A stretch of 64,000 nucleotides of DNA from Pseudomonas sp. PIC25 (GCF_002286785.1 NZ_MUJY01000057.1:1-64000); one strand, 5' to 3'. Shown: positions 40,371 through 49,910, counted from the first letter of the stretch. Notes: a model not told the origin generated them from the sequence alone. Numbers and translations: made by a program.

Positions 40371-42650
40371 ATGCCGTACCGCGCGCTCGCCAGCGCTTTC
40401 TTTCTGTTCATCTACGGCGCTGCCCAGGCCGAGCCGATTTCCTACACCCGTGACGTCCAGCCGATCTTCACCGCCAAGTGCGTGGCCTGCCATGCCTGCT
40501 ACGACTCACCGTGCCAGCTCAACCTCGGTAGCGCCGAAGGGGTGACCCGTGGTGCGAATAAGCAGCCGGTCTACGACGGAACCCGGACCAAGGCGCAGGA
40601 GACGACCCGGCTGTTCCTCGATGCCCATGGGGCGGATGCCTGGCGGAGCCGGGGTTTCCATTCGGTGCTGCAGCCGAAGGGCGGCCAGGCCGCCTTGATG
40701 GCGCGGATGCTGGAGTTGGGGCACGAGGCGCCGTTCGAGGCCAATGCCAAGTTGCCGGACGACCTGGCGATCGGTATTTCCCGGGAAAACCAGTGCCCGT
40801 TGCCAGGCGAGTTCGAGCAGTTCGCCAATAAGAACCCGCGGGTTGGTATGCCGTTCGCGGTAACCGGCCTGAGCGAGAAGGAATACCGCACCCTGCAGGA
40901 TTGGCTGACACAGGGGGCTCCGGTGGACGAACAGGCGTGGCGACCCAGTGCGGCGGAGGCCAGGCAGATCGCTGTCTGGGAATCGTTGCTGAATGCGCCG
41001 GGCGCGCGGGAGGAGCTGGTATCCCGTTGGCTCTACGAACACCTGTTCCTGGCCCACCTGTATTTCGAGGATGACGAGGCGGGGCACTTTTTCCAGATGG
41101 TGCGCTCGCGTACGCCGAGCGGCAAGCCGATCGATCCGATTGCCACACGGCGGCCGAACGACGATCCCGGTATCGATTTCCACTATCGCCTGCGGCCGAT
41201 CCAGGGTGTGATCGTGCACAAGACGCATATCACCTATCCCCTCAGCGAGAAAAAGCTGGGGCGGGTGCGCGAGCTGTTCCTACAGGGTGATTGGCGGGTG
41301 GATGCGTTGCCGGGCTACGGGCCGCAGCGGCGCGCCAATCCATTCGAGACGTTCGCGGCGATTCCGGCCCGGGCGCGTTACCAGTTCATGCTGGATAACG
41401 CCGAGTATTTCGTGCGCACCTTCATCCGCGGGCCGGTGTGTCGCGGCCAGATCGCGACGGATGTGATCCGCGATAACTTCTGGACCTTCTTCCAGGCGCC
41501 CGAACACGACCTCTATATCACCGACGCCGCCTATCGCGAAAAGACCACGCCATTGCTGGCGCTGCCGGGGCAGATCGACGATCTGGGCAGCATGCTCGGG
41601 CTGTGGCGGGCGTATCGCGATAAACGCAACCAGTACGAAGAGCTGCGTCAGGCTGTCTATGCGAAAGCACCCGCGCCGAGCTGGTCGCATATCTGGACCG
41701 GCAATAACAACGCGCTGCTATCGATCTTCCGCCAGTACGACAGCGCCTCTGTGCGCAAGGGGCTGGTCGGTGAGATTCCGCAGACGCTCTGGTGGATGGA
41801 CTATCCGCTGCTGGAACGCACCTACTACCAACTGGTGGTCAATTTCGATGTGTACGGCAATCTCTCTCACCAGGCACAGACCCGGCTGTATTTCGATCTG
41901 ATCCGCAACGGCGCCGAGCAGAACTTCCTGCGCTTGCTGCCGGCGGATTCCCGTGTGGAGATCCTCGACGACTGGTACCAGCGCAGCGGCAAACTGAAGC
42001 AATGGCTGGATTACCAGCCCATCGACACGCGCACACCGACCGGCCTGCAACTCGCCGGCAATGACCCGAAGCGCGCGTTCGCCGAGGCCTTGCTGCAGCG
42101 CTATGTCGATCTCAATGCGCGTCCCGACCCGATCAACCGTTGCCGCACGGCGCATTGCTATCGCGCCGGGATCGACCCGGCCCGTCAGGACATCGATCAG
42201 ACCCTCAGCCGCCTGACCAGTCGGCCCGCCGCTGGATTGCCGGTGATTGGCATGCTGCCGGAGGCGGTGCTGCTGCGCGTCGAGCTGCCGGACGGTTCGC
42301 GCGAGATCTACAGCGTGTTACGCAATCGTGCCCACAGCAACGTGGCGTTCATGCTCGGCGAATCGCTGCGCTACCAGCCAACCCTGGATACCCTGACGAT
42401 CTATCCCGGTGTGCTGAGCAGCTATCCCAACTTCATGTTCAACCTGGAGGCGGGTGAGGTCGGGAGTTTCGTCGCGGCGCTGGAGCAGGCGAAGGATGCC
42501 GTGACCTTCGACAAGGTGGTCGGGCGCTGGGGCGTTCGCCGAACGCACCCGGAGTTCTGGCGCTACTTCCATGATCTGTCGCACTACATCCGGGAAACCG
42601 AGCCGGTGGAGTACGGCGAACTGGACATGAACCGCTACATGAATTTGTAG
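40371..42650 (+). CDS. cti: Fatty acid cis/trans isomerase
   Basis: Periplasmic haem protein (759 aa) that converts cis- to trans-unsaturated acyl chains in membrane phospholipids, stiffening the membrane against solvents and heat. The signal peptide covers about residues 1-20 (ending GAAQA). A single c-type haem motif CVACH lies near residue 40 in FTAKCVACHACYD. The rest is the long conserved Cti region (IWTGNNNALLSIFRQYDSAS; PQTLWWMDYPLLERTYYQLV). It is divergent from metH, as in other pseudomonads. Confidence 0.93.
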   Translation: MPYRALASAFFLFIYGAAQAEPISYTRDVQPIFTAKCVACHACYDSPCQLNLGSAEGVTRGANKQPVYDGTRTKAQETTRLFLDAHGADAWRSRGFHSVLQPKGGQAALMARMLELGHEAPFEANAKLPDDLAIGISRENQCPLPGEFEQFANKNPRVGMPFAVTGLSEKEYRTLQDWLTQGAPVDEQAWRPSAAEARQIAVWESLLNAPGAREELVSRWLYEHLFLAHLYFEDDEAGHFFQMVRSRTPSGKPIDPIATRRPNDDPGIDFHYRLRPIQGVIVHKTHITYPLSEKKLGRVRELFLQGDWRVDALPGYGPQRRANPFETFAAIPARARYQFMLDNAEYFVRTFIRGPVCRGQIATDVIRDNFWTFFQAPEHDLYITDAAYREKTTPLLALPGQIDDLGSMLGLWRAYRDKRNQYEELRQAVYAKAPAPSWSHIWTGNNNALLSIFRQYDSASVRKGLVGEIPQTLWWMDYPLLERTYYQLVVNFDVYGNLSHQAQTRLYFDLIRNGAEQNFLRLLPADSRVEILDDWYQRSGKLKQWLDYQPIDTRTPTGLQLAGNDPKRAFAEALLQRYVDLNARPDPINRCRTAHCYRAGIDPARQDIDQTLSRLTSRPAAGLPVIGMLPEAVLLRVELPDGSREIYSVLRNRAHSNVAFMLGESLRYQPTLDTLTIYPGVLSSYPNFMFNLEAGEVGSFVAALEQAKDAVTFDKVVGRWGVRRTHPEFWRYFHDLSHYIRETEPVEYGELDMNRYMNL

Positions 42651-42667
42651 CGCCGACCCATCCAATA

Positions 42668-42693
42668 CGGGCCGCGCTGCTGTGCGCGGCCCG
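42668..42693 (+). terminator. Hairpin after cti
   Basis: CGGGCCGCGC (42668-42677) and GCGCGGCCCG (42684-42693) form a perfect 10-bp stem, 18 bases after the cti stop codon. No T tract follows, so termination is plausible but unproven. Confidence 0.5.
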
Positions 42694-42834
42694 CGATGCC
42701 TGCCCCGACGGGGAATCTTTTCCTACACCCTGCGGTCCGACCCTGTGACGGGACGGCAGGCACCGGGCAGGTGTCTGCCCTCGAATTTCGACGATGCACC
42801 TCTGTGTGTATCAGGAGAGGAGGGTATTCGCGGG

Positions 42835-43869
42835 ATGTTGATGTCGCTGCAAGCGCTCAGGGCACTGGCAGCATGGTTGGTGGTTTTTCATCATTTCATG
42901 CAGATTTTTTTCGACTTGCGGTCGGATGGACCGGTTGGCGATTTCTTTTCGGACAAGGGGGCGGTGGGCGTCGACCTGTTTTTCGTCATCAGCGGTACCG
43001 TCATCTATCTCTCGACCCAGGGCAAGGACATCGGTCCCGGCCGCTTCCTGCTCAATCGTCTGTTACGTATCGTGCCGGCCTACTGGTTGTATTCGCTGCT
43101 GGCGGCCGGGTTGATCCTGTATTTCAATCCGGTCATGCCAACGCAGACGTTCGAGCTTGGCCATTTCCTCCTCTCGCTGCTGTTCATCCCGGCGGAAAAT
43201 CCGGCGGGCTATGGTGAGTTTCCGACGCTCTATGTGGGCTGGACGCTCAACTACGAAATGTTCTTCTACCTGTTGTTCTCCCTCTCGCTGCTGGTGAACG
43301 AGCGCTTCCGGCCCTGGCTGACGGCGGCGTCGTTGGGCGTTGTGAGCCTGGTGCTGGCGCGTCAGGAGTGGGTAAGTGATTTCTACCGCAACAGCATCGT
43401 CTTCGAGTTTCTCCTCGGCCTGATGATCGGCGTGTGCTACCGGCGCGGCTGGATCGTCCAGGGGTTCTGGATACCCATTGCGCTGATCGTCGCGTCATTG
43501 CTGGCGATCCTGCATCTGCAGCCGTACCCACGCCTGTCGCACTGGGGCCTGCCCAGTGCGGTGATCGTTGCGGCCTGCCTGTCGCTGGAGCCGTATTTCC
43601 GCAGGAGCGGGTTGCTGAAGATGCTTGGCGACTGCTCCTACTCGGTGTACTTGCTACACGTCATCGTGCTGTCCCTGGGCTGGTACTTGAGTCAGCGTTT
43701 CGCCCTGAACCCTTACGCCGTGCTGGGCGCCTGTGTGCCGCTGATCCTCATCGCCGGCTGGTGCAGCTACGAGTTGATCGAGAAGCGCCTGATGCTGGGG
43801 ATGAAGCTCTGGTTGTCGTCGGGTGGCGTGGTTTCCGAGCCGCTGTCATTTTTCCGACAAAAATACTAG
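42835..43869 (+). CDS. Acyltransferase family 3 membrane protein (344 aa)
   Basis: Integral membrane acyltransferase of the OafA/NodX type, which typically O-acetylates sugars of surface polysaccharides. The N-terminus has the family motif [17 protein letters not shown] with the catalytic His near residue 20, then [19 protein letters not shown] and the RxxR-like [20 protein letters not shown]. About ten hydrophobic helices follow. The ATG at 42835 has GAGGAGG about 11 bases upstream, and an alternative ATG is at 42841. It sits between cti and nfuA, where P. aeruginosa has no such gene as far as I recall. The substrate is unknown. Confidence 0.85.
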   Translation: MLMSLQALRALAAWLVVFHHFMQIFFDLRSDGPVGDFFSDKGAVGVDLFFVISGTVIYLSTQGKDIGPGRFLLNRLLRIVPAYWLYSLLAAGLILYFNPVMPTQTFELGHFLLSLLFIPAENPAGYGEFPTLYVGWTLNYEMFFYLLFSLSLLVNERFRPWLTAASLGVVSLVLARQEWVSDFYRNSIVFEFLLGLMIGVCYRRGWIVQGFWIPIALIVASLLAILHLQPYPRLSHWGLPSAVIVAACLSLEPYFRRSGLLKMLGDCSYSVYLLHVIVLSLGWYLSQRFALNPYAVLGACVPLILIAGWCSYELIEKRLMLGMKLWLSSGGVVSEPLSFFRQKY

Positions 43870-43927
43870 GACTTTATCTGGCAAAGCCGATTGGCGTACA
43901 CTGCGTGCATGTTTGCGAGGAGTTGCC

Positions 43928-44512
43928 ATGAGCGCCATCACCATTACCGACGCGGCCCACGATTACCTGGCTGATCTGCTGGCCAAGCAGAACACCCCCG
44001 GCATCGGTATCCGCATCTTCATCACACAGCCGGGCACCCAGTATGCGGAAACCTGTATCGCCTATTGCAAGCCGGGCGAACAGAAGCCGGAAGACACCGC
44101 CCTGGCGCTGAAAAGCTTCACGGCCTGGATCGATGCGATGAGCGAGCCCTTTCTGGACGACGCCGTGGTGGATTACGCCACCGACCGCATGGGCGGCCAG
44201 CTCACCATCAAGGCGCCGAACGCCAAGGTGCCGATGGTCAACGAGGACAGCCCGCTCAACGAGCGGATCAACTACTACCTGCAGACCGAGATCAACCCCG
44301 GTCTGGCCAGCCACGGCGGTCAGGTGTCGCTGGTCGATATCGTCGAGGAAGGCATCGCCGTGCTGCAGTTCGGCGGTGGCTGCCAGGGCTGCGGCATGGT
44401 CGATGTGACGCTCAAGGACGGCGTGGAAAAGACACTTATGGAGCGTATCCCGGAATTGAAGGGCGTACGTGACGTTACCGACCACAGCAATCGGGAAAAC
44501 GCCTACTACTGA
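43928..44512 (+). CDS. nfuA: Fe-S biogenesis protein NfuA
   Basis: Fe-S cluster carrier (194 aa, cytosolic). The N-terminal degenerate A-type domain (about 1-95) lacks the full cysteine set. The C-terminal Nfu domain has the CxxC that binds a bridging 4Fe-4S cluster in a dimer ([18 protein letters not shown] near residue 155). NfuA delivers clusters to targets such as aconitase under oxidative stress or iron limitation. The length is typical. A strong terminator follows. Confidence 0.95.
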   Translation: MSAITITDAAHDYLADLLAKQNTPGIGIRIFITQPGTQYAETCIAYCKPGEQKPEDTALALKSFTAWIDAMSEPFLDDAVVDYATDRMGGQLTIKAPNAKVPMVNEDSPLNERINYYLQTEINPGLASHGGQVSLVDIVEEGIAVLQFGGGCQGCGMVDVTLKDGVEKTLMERIPELKGVRDVTDHSNRENAYY

Positions 44513-44530
44513 CAGGCGACGACACGAAAA

Positions 44531-44553
44531 GGCGACCCGCGGGTCGCCTTTTT
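44531..44553 (+). terminator. Intrinsic terminator after nfuA
   Basis: GGCGACCC-GC-GGGTCGCC (44531-44548) followed by TTTTT (44549-44553), 18 bases after the nfuA stop. The stem is preceded by AAAA, so it could also act on the other strand. Confidence 0.92.
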
Positions 44554-44666
44554 CATGTCTGCGATTGGCGTAAGACCGGCTGATCGGCGATCACTGGCGC
44601 AACTTCACGGTCCAACAGGCATGCCCCGACCGCTTCGCCATGAAGGACTACCCGCCAGGAGCTTTT

Positions 44667-45668
44667 ATGTCAGCCACTCGATTGCTGGTCTGCGACGACT
44701 CGGCGATGGCCCGCAAGCAACTGATCCGTGGCTTGCCGGAAGGTTGGCCGGTGTCCGTCAGTCAGGCTGCCAACGGACGTGAGGGGTTGGAGGCGATACG
44801 CCAGGGGCGGGGCGATGTGGTGTTGCTCGACCTGACCATGCCTGAGGTGGACGGCTACGAAGTGCTCGAAGCGCTGCGGCGTGAGGGCTTGCCCAGTCGA
44901 GTGATCGTGGTGTCCGGCGATGTGCAGGACGAAGCGGTCCGGCGAGTGGAGCAACTCGGAGCGCTGGCCTTCATCCGGAAGCCCGCCGATCCGGTGCTGC
45001 TGAAGGAAACGTTGGAGCGTCTCGATCTTCTGGCGCCTCCGTCTTCTGAGCCCGATGCCACGATATCGGTCGGCGGCGAGCCGGATGTCAGTTTTCATGA
45101 TGCGTTTCGCGAGGTGGTCAACATCGCCATGGGCCGGGCAGGTGCCATGTTGGCCCGGGTACTGGGTGTTTTCGTCCAGTTGCCGATCCCCAACGTGAAT
45201 GAGTTCGAGGCCGGCGAGCTGCACATGGCGCTGCTCGATGCCCAGGAGGGCGAGCGGCTGACGGCGATATGCCAGGGTTTTATCGGCGGAGGAATCGCCG
45301 GCGAGGCCCTGCTGATCTTTCACGATTCGGAAGTTTCCGACATGGCCAAGCTGATGCGTTGGCATGCCCAGGCCTATCCTGAACTGGAGATGCTGCTGGA
45401 TCTGTCCTGTCTGCTGGTAGGCGCCTGCCTGAGTGGTCTGGCCGAGATGATCGATGTGGCGTTTTCACAAAGCCATCCTTTGATTCTCGGCGAACATGCT
45501 TCCATCGACGAACTGATCCGTCTCAATCGACATCGGTGGAAGAAGACGCTCGCCGTTGAAATCAGCTATAGCCTGGAAGGGCACGCCATTCATTTCGATC
45601 TGCTGTTCCTGTTTACCGAAGACTCGCTGGACCTGCTATCACGCAAGCTCAACTACCTGATGGATTGA
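44667..45668 (+). CDS. Response regulator with REC and CheC-like domains (333 aa)
   Basis: The N-terminal receiver domain (1-125) has the acidic pair in LLVCDDSAMARKQL, the phosphoacceptor Asp in DVVLLDLTMPEVDG (residue about 54), Ser in VIVVSGD and Lys in AFIRKPAD. The C-terminal half resembles the CheC/CheX phosphatase family. FREVVNIAMGRAGAMLARVL carries the E-x2-N of the first active site, with Pro 23 residues later. The second site is degenerate, so dephosphorylating activity could be retained at one site. CAGGAGC lies upstream of the ATG at 44667. The next gene, a diguanylate cyclase, starts 2 bases after the stop. The two probably form a signalling pair in which the receiver controls the cyclase or another chemotaxis-like target. 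Confidence 0.85.
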   Translation: MSATRLLVCDDSAMARKQLIRGLPEGWPVSVSQAANGREGLEAIRQGRGDVVLLDLTMPEVDGYEVLEALRREGLPSRVIVVSGDVQDEAVRRVEQLGALAFIRKPADPVLLKETLERLDLLAPPSSEPDATISVGGEPDVSFHDAFREVVNIAMGRAGAMLARVLGVFVQLPIPNVNEFEAGELHMALLDAQEGERLTAICQGFIGGGIAGEALLIFHDSEVSDMAKLMRWHAQAYPELEMLLDLSCLLVGACLSGLAEMIDVAFSQSHPLILGEHASIDELIRLNRHRWKKTLAVEISYSLEGHAIHFDLLFLFTEDSLDLLSRKLNYLMD

Positions 45669-45670
45669 TC

Positions 45671-46636
45671 ATGACTGAAGGGGCCGATCTCAAGGAGTTC
45701 CATTGGTTACTGGCGGTGGTGCAGAGCATCGACGTCGGTGTCGTTGTGCTGGATCGCCAGTACCGCGTAGAGGTATGGAACACCTTTATGGAGAATCGCT
45801 CCGGGCGGTTGCCGAGCGAGGTCCATGAGCAATTCTTTTTCAGCCTGTTTCCAGAGGTGGACGAGGCTTGGTTCCGGCATAAGGCAGAAAGCGTGGCGAC
45901 CCTGGGTACCCCATCGTTCACCATCTGGGAGCAGCGCCCCTATCTGGTGCGTTTCAAGAATTATCAGCCGATCACCGGGCAGGAAAGCTTCATGTATCAG
46001 AACACTACGTTGTTGCCGCTACGGGCGGCCAACGGCGAGGTCGAACACTTCTGCCTGATTATCTATGACGTCACCCATGTGGCGCTGAACCGCCGTCTGC
46101 TACTGGCCGCAAACGAGCAATTGCAACATTTGTCCAACACCGACCGTCTGACCGGGTTGTTCAATCGAGGGCACTGGGAGGAGCGGCTTCGCCATGAGCT
46201 CGCCCGGCACCGCCGCTATGCGACCAAGGCAGCCTTGGTGATGTTCGACATCGATCACTTCAAGCGCGTCAATGACACCTATGGCCATCAGGCGGGAGAC
46301 CAGGTGATACGGTTGGTCGCCGAAGTGCTGCGCGAGCATGTGCGCGATGTCGATGTGGCCGGTCGCTACGGGGGTGAGGAGTTCGTCGTCCTGATGCCGG
46401 ATACCGACCAGAACGGCGCGGTGTGTTTCGCCGAGCGCTTGCGCCGATCCATCGAGTCGCTGTGGGCGCCTCATGAGGAGCATACGATCACGTTCACCGT
46501 CAGCCTGGGCGTCGCCGATCTGAGCGTGCCTACGACCGAGCATGTCCAACTGATCGAGCGGGCAGACCAGGCGCTGTATGCCTCCAAGAAGGGGGGCCGC
46601 AATCGGGTGAGCGTCTACGGCCAGTCAGAAGAGTGA
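45671..46636 (+). CDS. PAS-GGDEF diguanylate cyclase (321 aa)
   Basis: Makes cyclic di-GMP from two GTP. The N-terminal PAS-like sensor spans about residues 10-140 (VVQSIDVGVVVLDRQYRVEV; FCLIIYDVTHVALNRR). The catalytic domain is residues 155-315, with DRLTGLFNRGHWEERL, FDIDHFKRVNDTYGHQAGD and the active-site signature GGEEF. An intact inhibitory site RxxD (RDVD) lies five residues before GGEEF, so product feedback is expected. No membrane helix is seen, so it is cytosolic. It starts 2 bases after the REC-CheC gene, and the TTG at 45665 is a less likely start than the ATG at 45671. Confidence 0.92.
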   Translation: MTEGADLKEFHWLLAVVQSIDVGVVVLDRQYRVEVWNTFMENRSGRLPSEVHEQFFFSLFPEVDEAWFRHKAESVATLGTPSFTIWEQRPYLVRFKNYQPITGQESFMYQNTTLLPLRAANGEVEHFCLIIYDVTHVALNRRLLLAANEQLQHLSNTDRLTGLFNRGHWEERLRHELARHRRYATKAALVMFDIDHFKRVNDTYGHQAGDQVIRLVAEVLREHVRDVDVAGRYGGEEFVVLMPDTDQNGAVCFAERLRRSIESLWAPHEEHTITFTVSLGVADLSVPTTEHVQLIERADQALYASKKGGRNRVSVYGQSEE

Positions 46637-46638
46637 CT

Positions 46639-47811
46639 TCAGGACGGTTGTGGTGCCGGACGGCGGGCTCCGATCAATACCGCCGACAGCGCCACCAGCA
46701 AGAGCGGCAGCATGCCTATATTCACCGGCCCCCAGCCGATGCTGGTGATCATCGCCCCGGACGCGAGGGACATGACGGCCGCCACGCTGCCATTACCCAA
46801 CTCCATCAGGCCTTGCGCGTGGCCTTTTTCCTCCGCCCCGTGCCCCTCCGCGAGCAGGGTGGTGCCGGCGACCAGCATCAGGTTCCAGCCGGCACCCAGG
46901 AGGAACGAGCTGACCAGAAAGTGCGCCTGGGCGATGCCGCTCAACGCGATGGCGGCACTGGCGATCAAGAGGGCGATGCCGATCAGGGCCACCCTCCGGC
47001 TGCCCAGCCGATCCACAAGCGGACCGGCAGCGAAGGCGGGCAGGAACATGCCGACCAGATGCCAGCGGATCACTTCGGCGCCAACTTCCACATCGAAGCC
47101 GCAGAAGCTCATGGCCAGGGGCGTGGCGTTCATCACCAGGATCATCAGCCCGTGGCCGATGGCGGTAATGGTCATGGCGGTACGGATCGCCGGGCGGGCC
47201 AGCAACAGCCGGATCATCGCCAGGCCTCCACTGCCCGGGCGCGGCGCGGCGCCTTCGCGCAGCTGCGCCATCAATAGCAGGCCGACCAGCGCCAGAACGG
47301 CGATTGCCAGGTAGGCGCCAACGAAGGGAGTGTCCAGGGCGTTGCGCGACCACAGCGCCAGCGACGGGGCGAACAGGGCGGCACACAGCCCGCCACCGAT
47401 CACATAGGCTGTCGCCCGGCCTTTCTGTTGCTCGTTCACCGACTCCAGCGCGGCGAAGCGGTAATACATGGCCGACGCTTGGTAGGTGCCGATTGCCAGA
47501 CTGCCGAGGCAGAACAACAGGAAATCGCCCAGCCATACGCCCAGCGCACTGAGCAGACCGCCCAGCACACCGCCGCCGGCCCCGAGCATCAGCCCGGCGC
47601 GCCGTCCGCGGCGCTGCATGAACAACGACAGCGGTTGCACTGCCAGCAGGTTGCCGACGACCAGCAAGGCCAGGGGCAGGGTGGCCAGGATGTTCAACGG
47701 CGCCAGTTGCATGCCCACCAGCGAGGTGAGGGTGATGCCGATCAGGGCGCAACTCCAGTACAGCGCTTGGCCGGCGAACAACAGGCGGATCGAGGGATTG
47801 CTCAGCAGCAT
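46639..47811 (-). CDS. MFS transporter (390 aa)
   Basis: Major facilitator superfamily permease with about twelve hydrophobic helices in two halves. The loop 2-3 region contains FMQRRGRRAGLMLGAGGG, a relaxed form of the MFS G-x3-D/E-R-x-G-R signature. The second copy is DRLGSRRVALIGIA. The AMYYRFAALESVNEQQKGRA loop resembles a conserved Pseudomonas/proteobacterial subfamily of unknown substrate. The end is convergent with the diguanylate cyclase (2 bp apart). Upstream on the same strand are the DUF1272 and GlxA-type regulator genes, which suggests the regulator may control this transporter. Confidence 0.85.
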   Translation of the reverse strand: MLLSNPSIRLLFAGQALYWSCALIGITLTSLVGMQLAPLNILATLPLALLVVGNLLAVQPLSLFMQRRGRRAGLMLGAGGGVLGGLLSALGVWLGDFLLFCLGSLAIGTYQASAMYYRFAALESVNEQQKGRATAYVIGGGLCAALFAPSLALWSRNALDTPFVGAYLAIAVLALVGLLLMAQLREGAAPRPGSGGLAMIRLLLARPAIRTAMTITAIGHGLMILVMNATPLAMSFCGFDVEVGAEVIRWHLVGMFLPAFAAGPLVDRLGSRRVALIGIALLIASAAIALSGIAQAHFLVSSFLLGAGWNLMLVAGTTLLAEGHGAEEKGHAQGLMELGNGSVAAVMSLASGAMITSIGWGPVNIGMLPLLLVALSAVLIGARRPAPQPS

Positions 47812-47824
47812 AGGGGTTTCCTTT

Positions 47825-48055
47825 TCAGCAGGGCTTGAAGGTGCGCGAGGTGGTGGCGGGGAAGCGTTCCAACTTGCCCGTGGGGCGGCGCGGTCGGTTG
47901 ACCAGCTCGCCGCCGCAGTTCGGGCAGCGCAACTGGAGCTTTTCTTCCGCGCAACCGCGGCAGAAGGTGCATTCGAAGGAGCAGATCAGCGCATCGGCGC
48001 TGTCAGGTGGCAGGTCGCGGTCACAGCATTCGCAACCAGGGCGCAGTTCAAGCAT
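47825..48055 (-). CDS. DUF1272 zinc-ribbon-like protein (76 aa)
   Basis: Small Cys-rich protein: LRPGCECCDRDLPPDS, then ICSFECTFCRGCAEE and RCPNCGGELVNRP. Four Cys pairs form zinc-finger knuckles, as in the DUF1272 family, whose role is unknown. The ATG at 48055 overlaps the end of the upstream regulator gene by 8 nt, and the MFS gene follows after 13 bp, so it lies within one operon. Confidence 0.85.
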   Translation of the reverse strand: MLELRPGCECCDRDLPPDSADALICSFECTFCRGCAEEKLQLRCPNCGGELVNRPRRPTGKLERFPATTSRTFKPC

Positions 48056-49073
48056 GACGGGTCTCCTTGAGCGGGCGCAGCCCGAAGCGCTCGGCGTATT
48101 CCTGCGGACTGACGGACAAGTGTTTATGGAAGGTGCGGCGCAGGTTCTCCGGGTGGCCAAAGCCCGTCAGCCGCGCGACGGTGGCGATCGACGCCTGGGC
48201 GTCCTGCAGCAAGGCGCGGGCGGCTTCCAGGCGGACGCGCTCGACGTAGCGACCGGGGCCCATGCCCAGCTCCTGGACGAAGACCCGCGACAGGGTGCGG
48301 GGCGCCATGCGTGCCTGCTCGGCCAGCGCCTCGAGAGACAGGTCGTCGCCAAGGTGGGCCGGTATCCAGTCGAGCAGGGCCGCCAGCCGCGAGGTGCGGT
48401 TGGGGTCTGGGGCGAGCAGGGCGCTGAACTGTGCCTGGCCACCCGGCCGGCGAAGGAACATCACCAGGCGCCGGGCCACGGCGAGGGCCAGCGAGCGACC
48501 GAGGTCGGCTTCCACCAGCGCCAGGGCCAGATCGATTCCGGCGGTCACCCCGGCGGAGGTGAACACATGGGCATCGCCATCACGCTCGAAGGGATCGTAG
48601 GTGTGCAGGCGGTTGTCCTGGACCTGCACGGCGGGATGTTCGCGCCGCAGGGTCTCGAGGTCCGCCCAGTGAGTCGTGGCGGGGCGCTGGTCGAGCAGTC
48701 CGGCCGCCGCCAGCAATAGCGCACCCGAACAGACCGAGCCGAGCCGGCGAACCTGAGGTTCGGTCTGACGTAGCCAGTCGAGCAGCGCCTGGTCCTCGCA
48801 TTGCCGCTCGACACCCAGGCCGCCGGGCACCAGCAGCGTATCCAAGGTCGAAGTGTCCAGGCCACGCCAACTGAGTTCGGCGCAAATGCTCAGGCCGGCG
48901 GAGGTCGCCACCGGGCCGACGGCATCGCCGAGCACGTTCAACCGATAGGCAGGAGGAAGCCCTTGGCGCTGGCGTTCGACATTGGCGGAAGCAAAGACCT
49001 GCATGGGCCCGGTCACGTCCAGGCTCATCACATCGGGGTAAATCAAACAAGCGATCCAGCGTTGGTTTTCCAC
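48048..49073 (-). CDS. GlxA-family AraC-type regulator with DJ-1/PfpI domain (341 aa)
   Basis: The N-terminal DJ-1/PfpI-like domain (about 1-175) contains LLVPGGLGVERQ and the nucleophile-elbow-like SVCSGALLLAAAGLL. The C-terminal AraC DNA-binding domain spans about 220-325 (LSLEALAEQARMAPRTLSRV; ATVARLTGFGHPENLRRTFH). GlxA-type regulators often sense amines or amino-acid derivatives, but the ligand is unknown here. A GTG at 49073, with GAGG eight bases upstream, is preferred to the GTG at 49082. It is probably the first gene of a three-gene operon with DUF1272 and an MFS transporter. Confidence 0.88.
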   Translation of the reverse strand: MENQRWIACLIYPDVMSLDVTGPMQVFASANVERQRQGLPPAYRLNVLGDAVGPVATSAGLSICAELSWRGLDTSTLDTLLVPGGLGVERQCEDQALLDWLRQTEPQVRRLGSVCSGALLLAAAGLLDQRPATTHWADLETLRREHPAVQVQDNRLHTYDPFERDGDAHVFTSAGVTAGIDLALALVEADLGRSLALAVARRLVMFLRRPGGQAQFSALLAPDPNRTSRLAALLDWIPAHLGDDLSLEALAEQARMAPRTLSRVFVQELGMGPGRYVERVRLEAARALLQDAQASIATVARLTGFGHPENLRRTFHKHLSVSPQEYAERFGLRPLKETRHA

Positions 49074-49162
49074 GGCACGCACCTCGGAGGAGATGTGGCC
49101 AGTGTGCGGCGTCGTGCTATTGGCGACAATGACAATAAACCCACAAATATTGCCATTTCCGC

Positions 49163-49813
49163 TCAGGGCGGCGTAATTCGCTCCTGGTAGGCTTGTTCAC
49201 GGGCCTCCTGCAGGCGCTCCCGCAGGTATTGATCGCGACTGAGCCCGCCGGGGACCTGCTGCATGGCGAGAACTTCCTCGACGATTCGTTTTTCCTCGGT
49301 CTTGTAGCGTGCGAAGTTCGCATCGGGCGATCGCTCCGCCTCGCGTGCCGCACTGCGTGCCTTGTAGCGGGCGGTCATGGCGGCGGCCCTGGCTTTTTGT
49401 TCCGCCTCGTCTAGTCCGCTGGCCTGGATGAGGCCAATCTGGAGCAGCAGGGCTTCGCTGAGTGCCAATTCGCCGCGCTCCTCGTAGCGGTCGATTTCCC
49501 TGGAAAGATTTTTGGCTTGCCGCGCTCTCTCCGTGGCGGAGAGGTCGGCGGCCCGGTTGGTGAAGCGTCGATAGTCGTTGCGGAAGACAAGACGCTCCTG
49601 CTGCTGCGCCAGCATCACGGAATCGAGGATGGCGCCGGACCGTCGCGATGCAACGGGCTGTTCCGGTAGCGGTGTCGATATTGGATCGCTGCCAGTGACG
49701 GTCGATTGAGAGGCCGGGGGCGAGTCGTCGCCTGGCGTCAGCCAGAGCATGGAGGCCAGGCCGCCAGTTAGGGCGAGAAGCGTTCCGAACGCAACGGGAG
49801 TCCAGCGAGGCAT
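49163..49813 (-). CDS. Membrane-anchored helical protein of unknown function (216 aa)
   Basis: N-terminal hydrophobic anchor (about residues 6-26, FGTLLALTGGLASMLWL), then a Ser/Pro/Thr linker. A long charged helical region follows (RRFTNRAADLSATERARQAK; KARAAAMTARYKARSAAREA), probably in the periplasm. The general plan recalls lipase or phospholipase accessory proteins, but no family motif is present and I do not assign one. It stands alone between the GlxA-type regulator and phoX on the same strand. A phoX terminator separates it from phoX. Confidence 0.65.
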   Translation of the reverse strand: MPRWTPVAFGTLLALTGGLASMLWLTPGDDSPPASQSTVTGSDPISTPLPEQPVASRRSGAILDSVMLAQQQERLVFRNDYRRFTNRAADLSATERARQAKNLSREIDRYEERGELALSEALLLQIGLIQASGLDEAEQKARAAAMTARYKARSAAREAERSPDANFARYKTEEKRIVEEVLAMQQVPGGLSRDQYLRERLQEAREQAYQERITPP

Positions 49814-49866
49814 GGGACACCTGGGGAGCGATGCTGACCTTTCACAGGGTAGACGATGGCCAGAAT

Positions 49867-49898
49867 AAAGAAGCCCGGCGCCAGGGCCGGGCTTCTTT
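49867..49898 (-). terminator. Intrinsic terminator after phoX
   Basis: AAAGAAGCCCGGC (49867-49879) pairs with GCCGGGCTTCTTT (49886-49898) over a 6-nt loop. On the minus strand the stem ends in TTCTTTATT. It lies 12 bases after the phoX stop. Confidence 0.88.
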
Positions 49899-49910
49899 GG
49901 GGCGGTGGAA

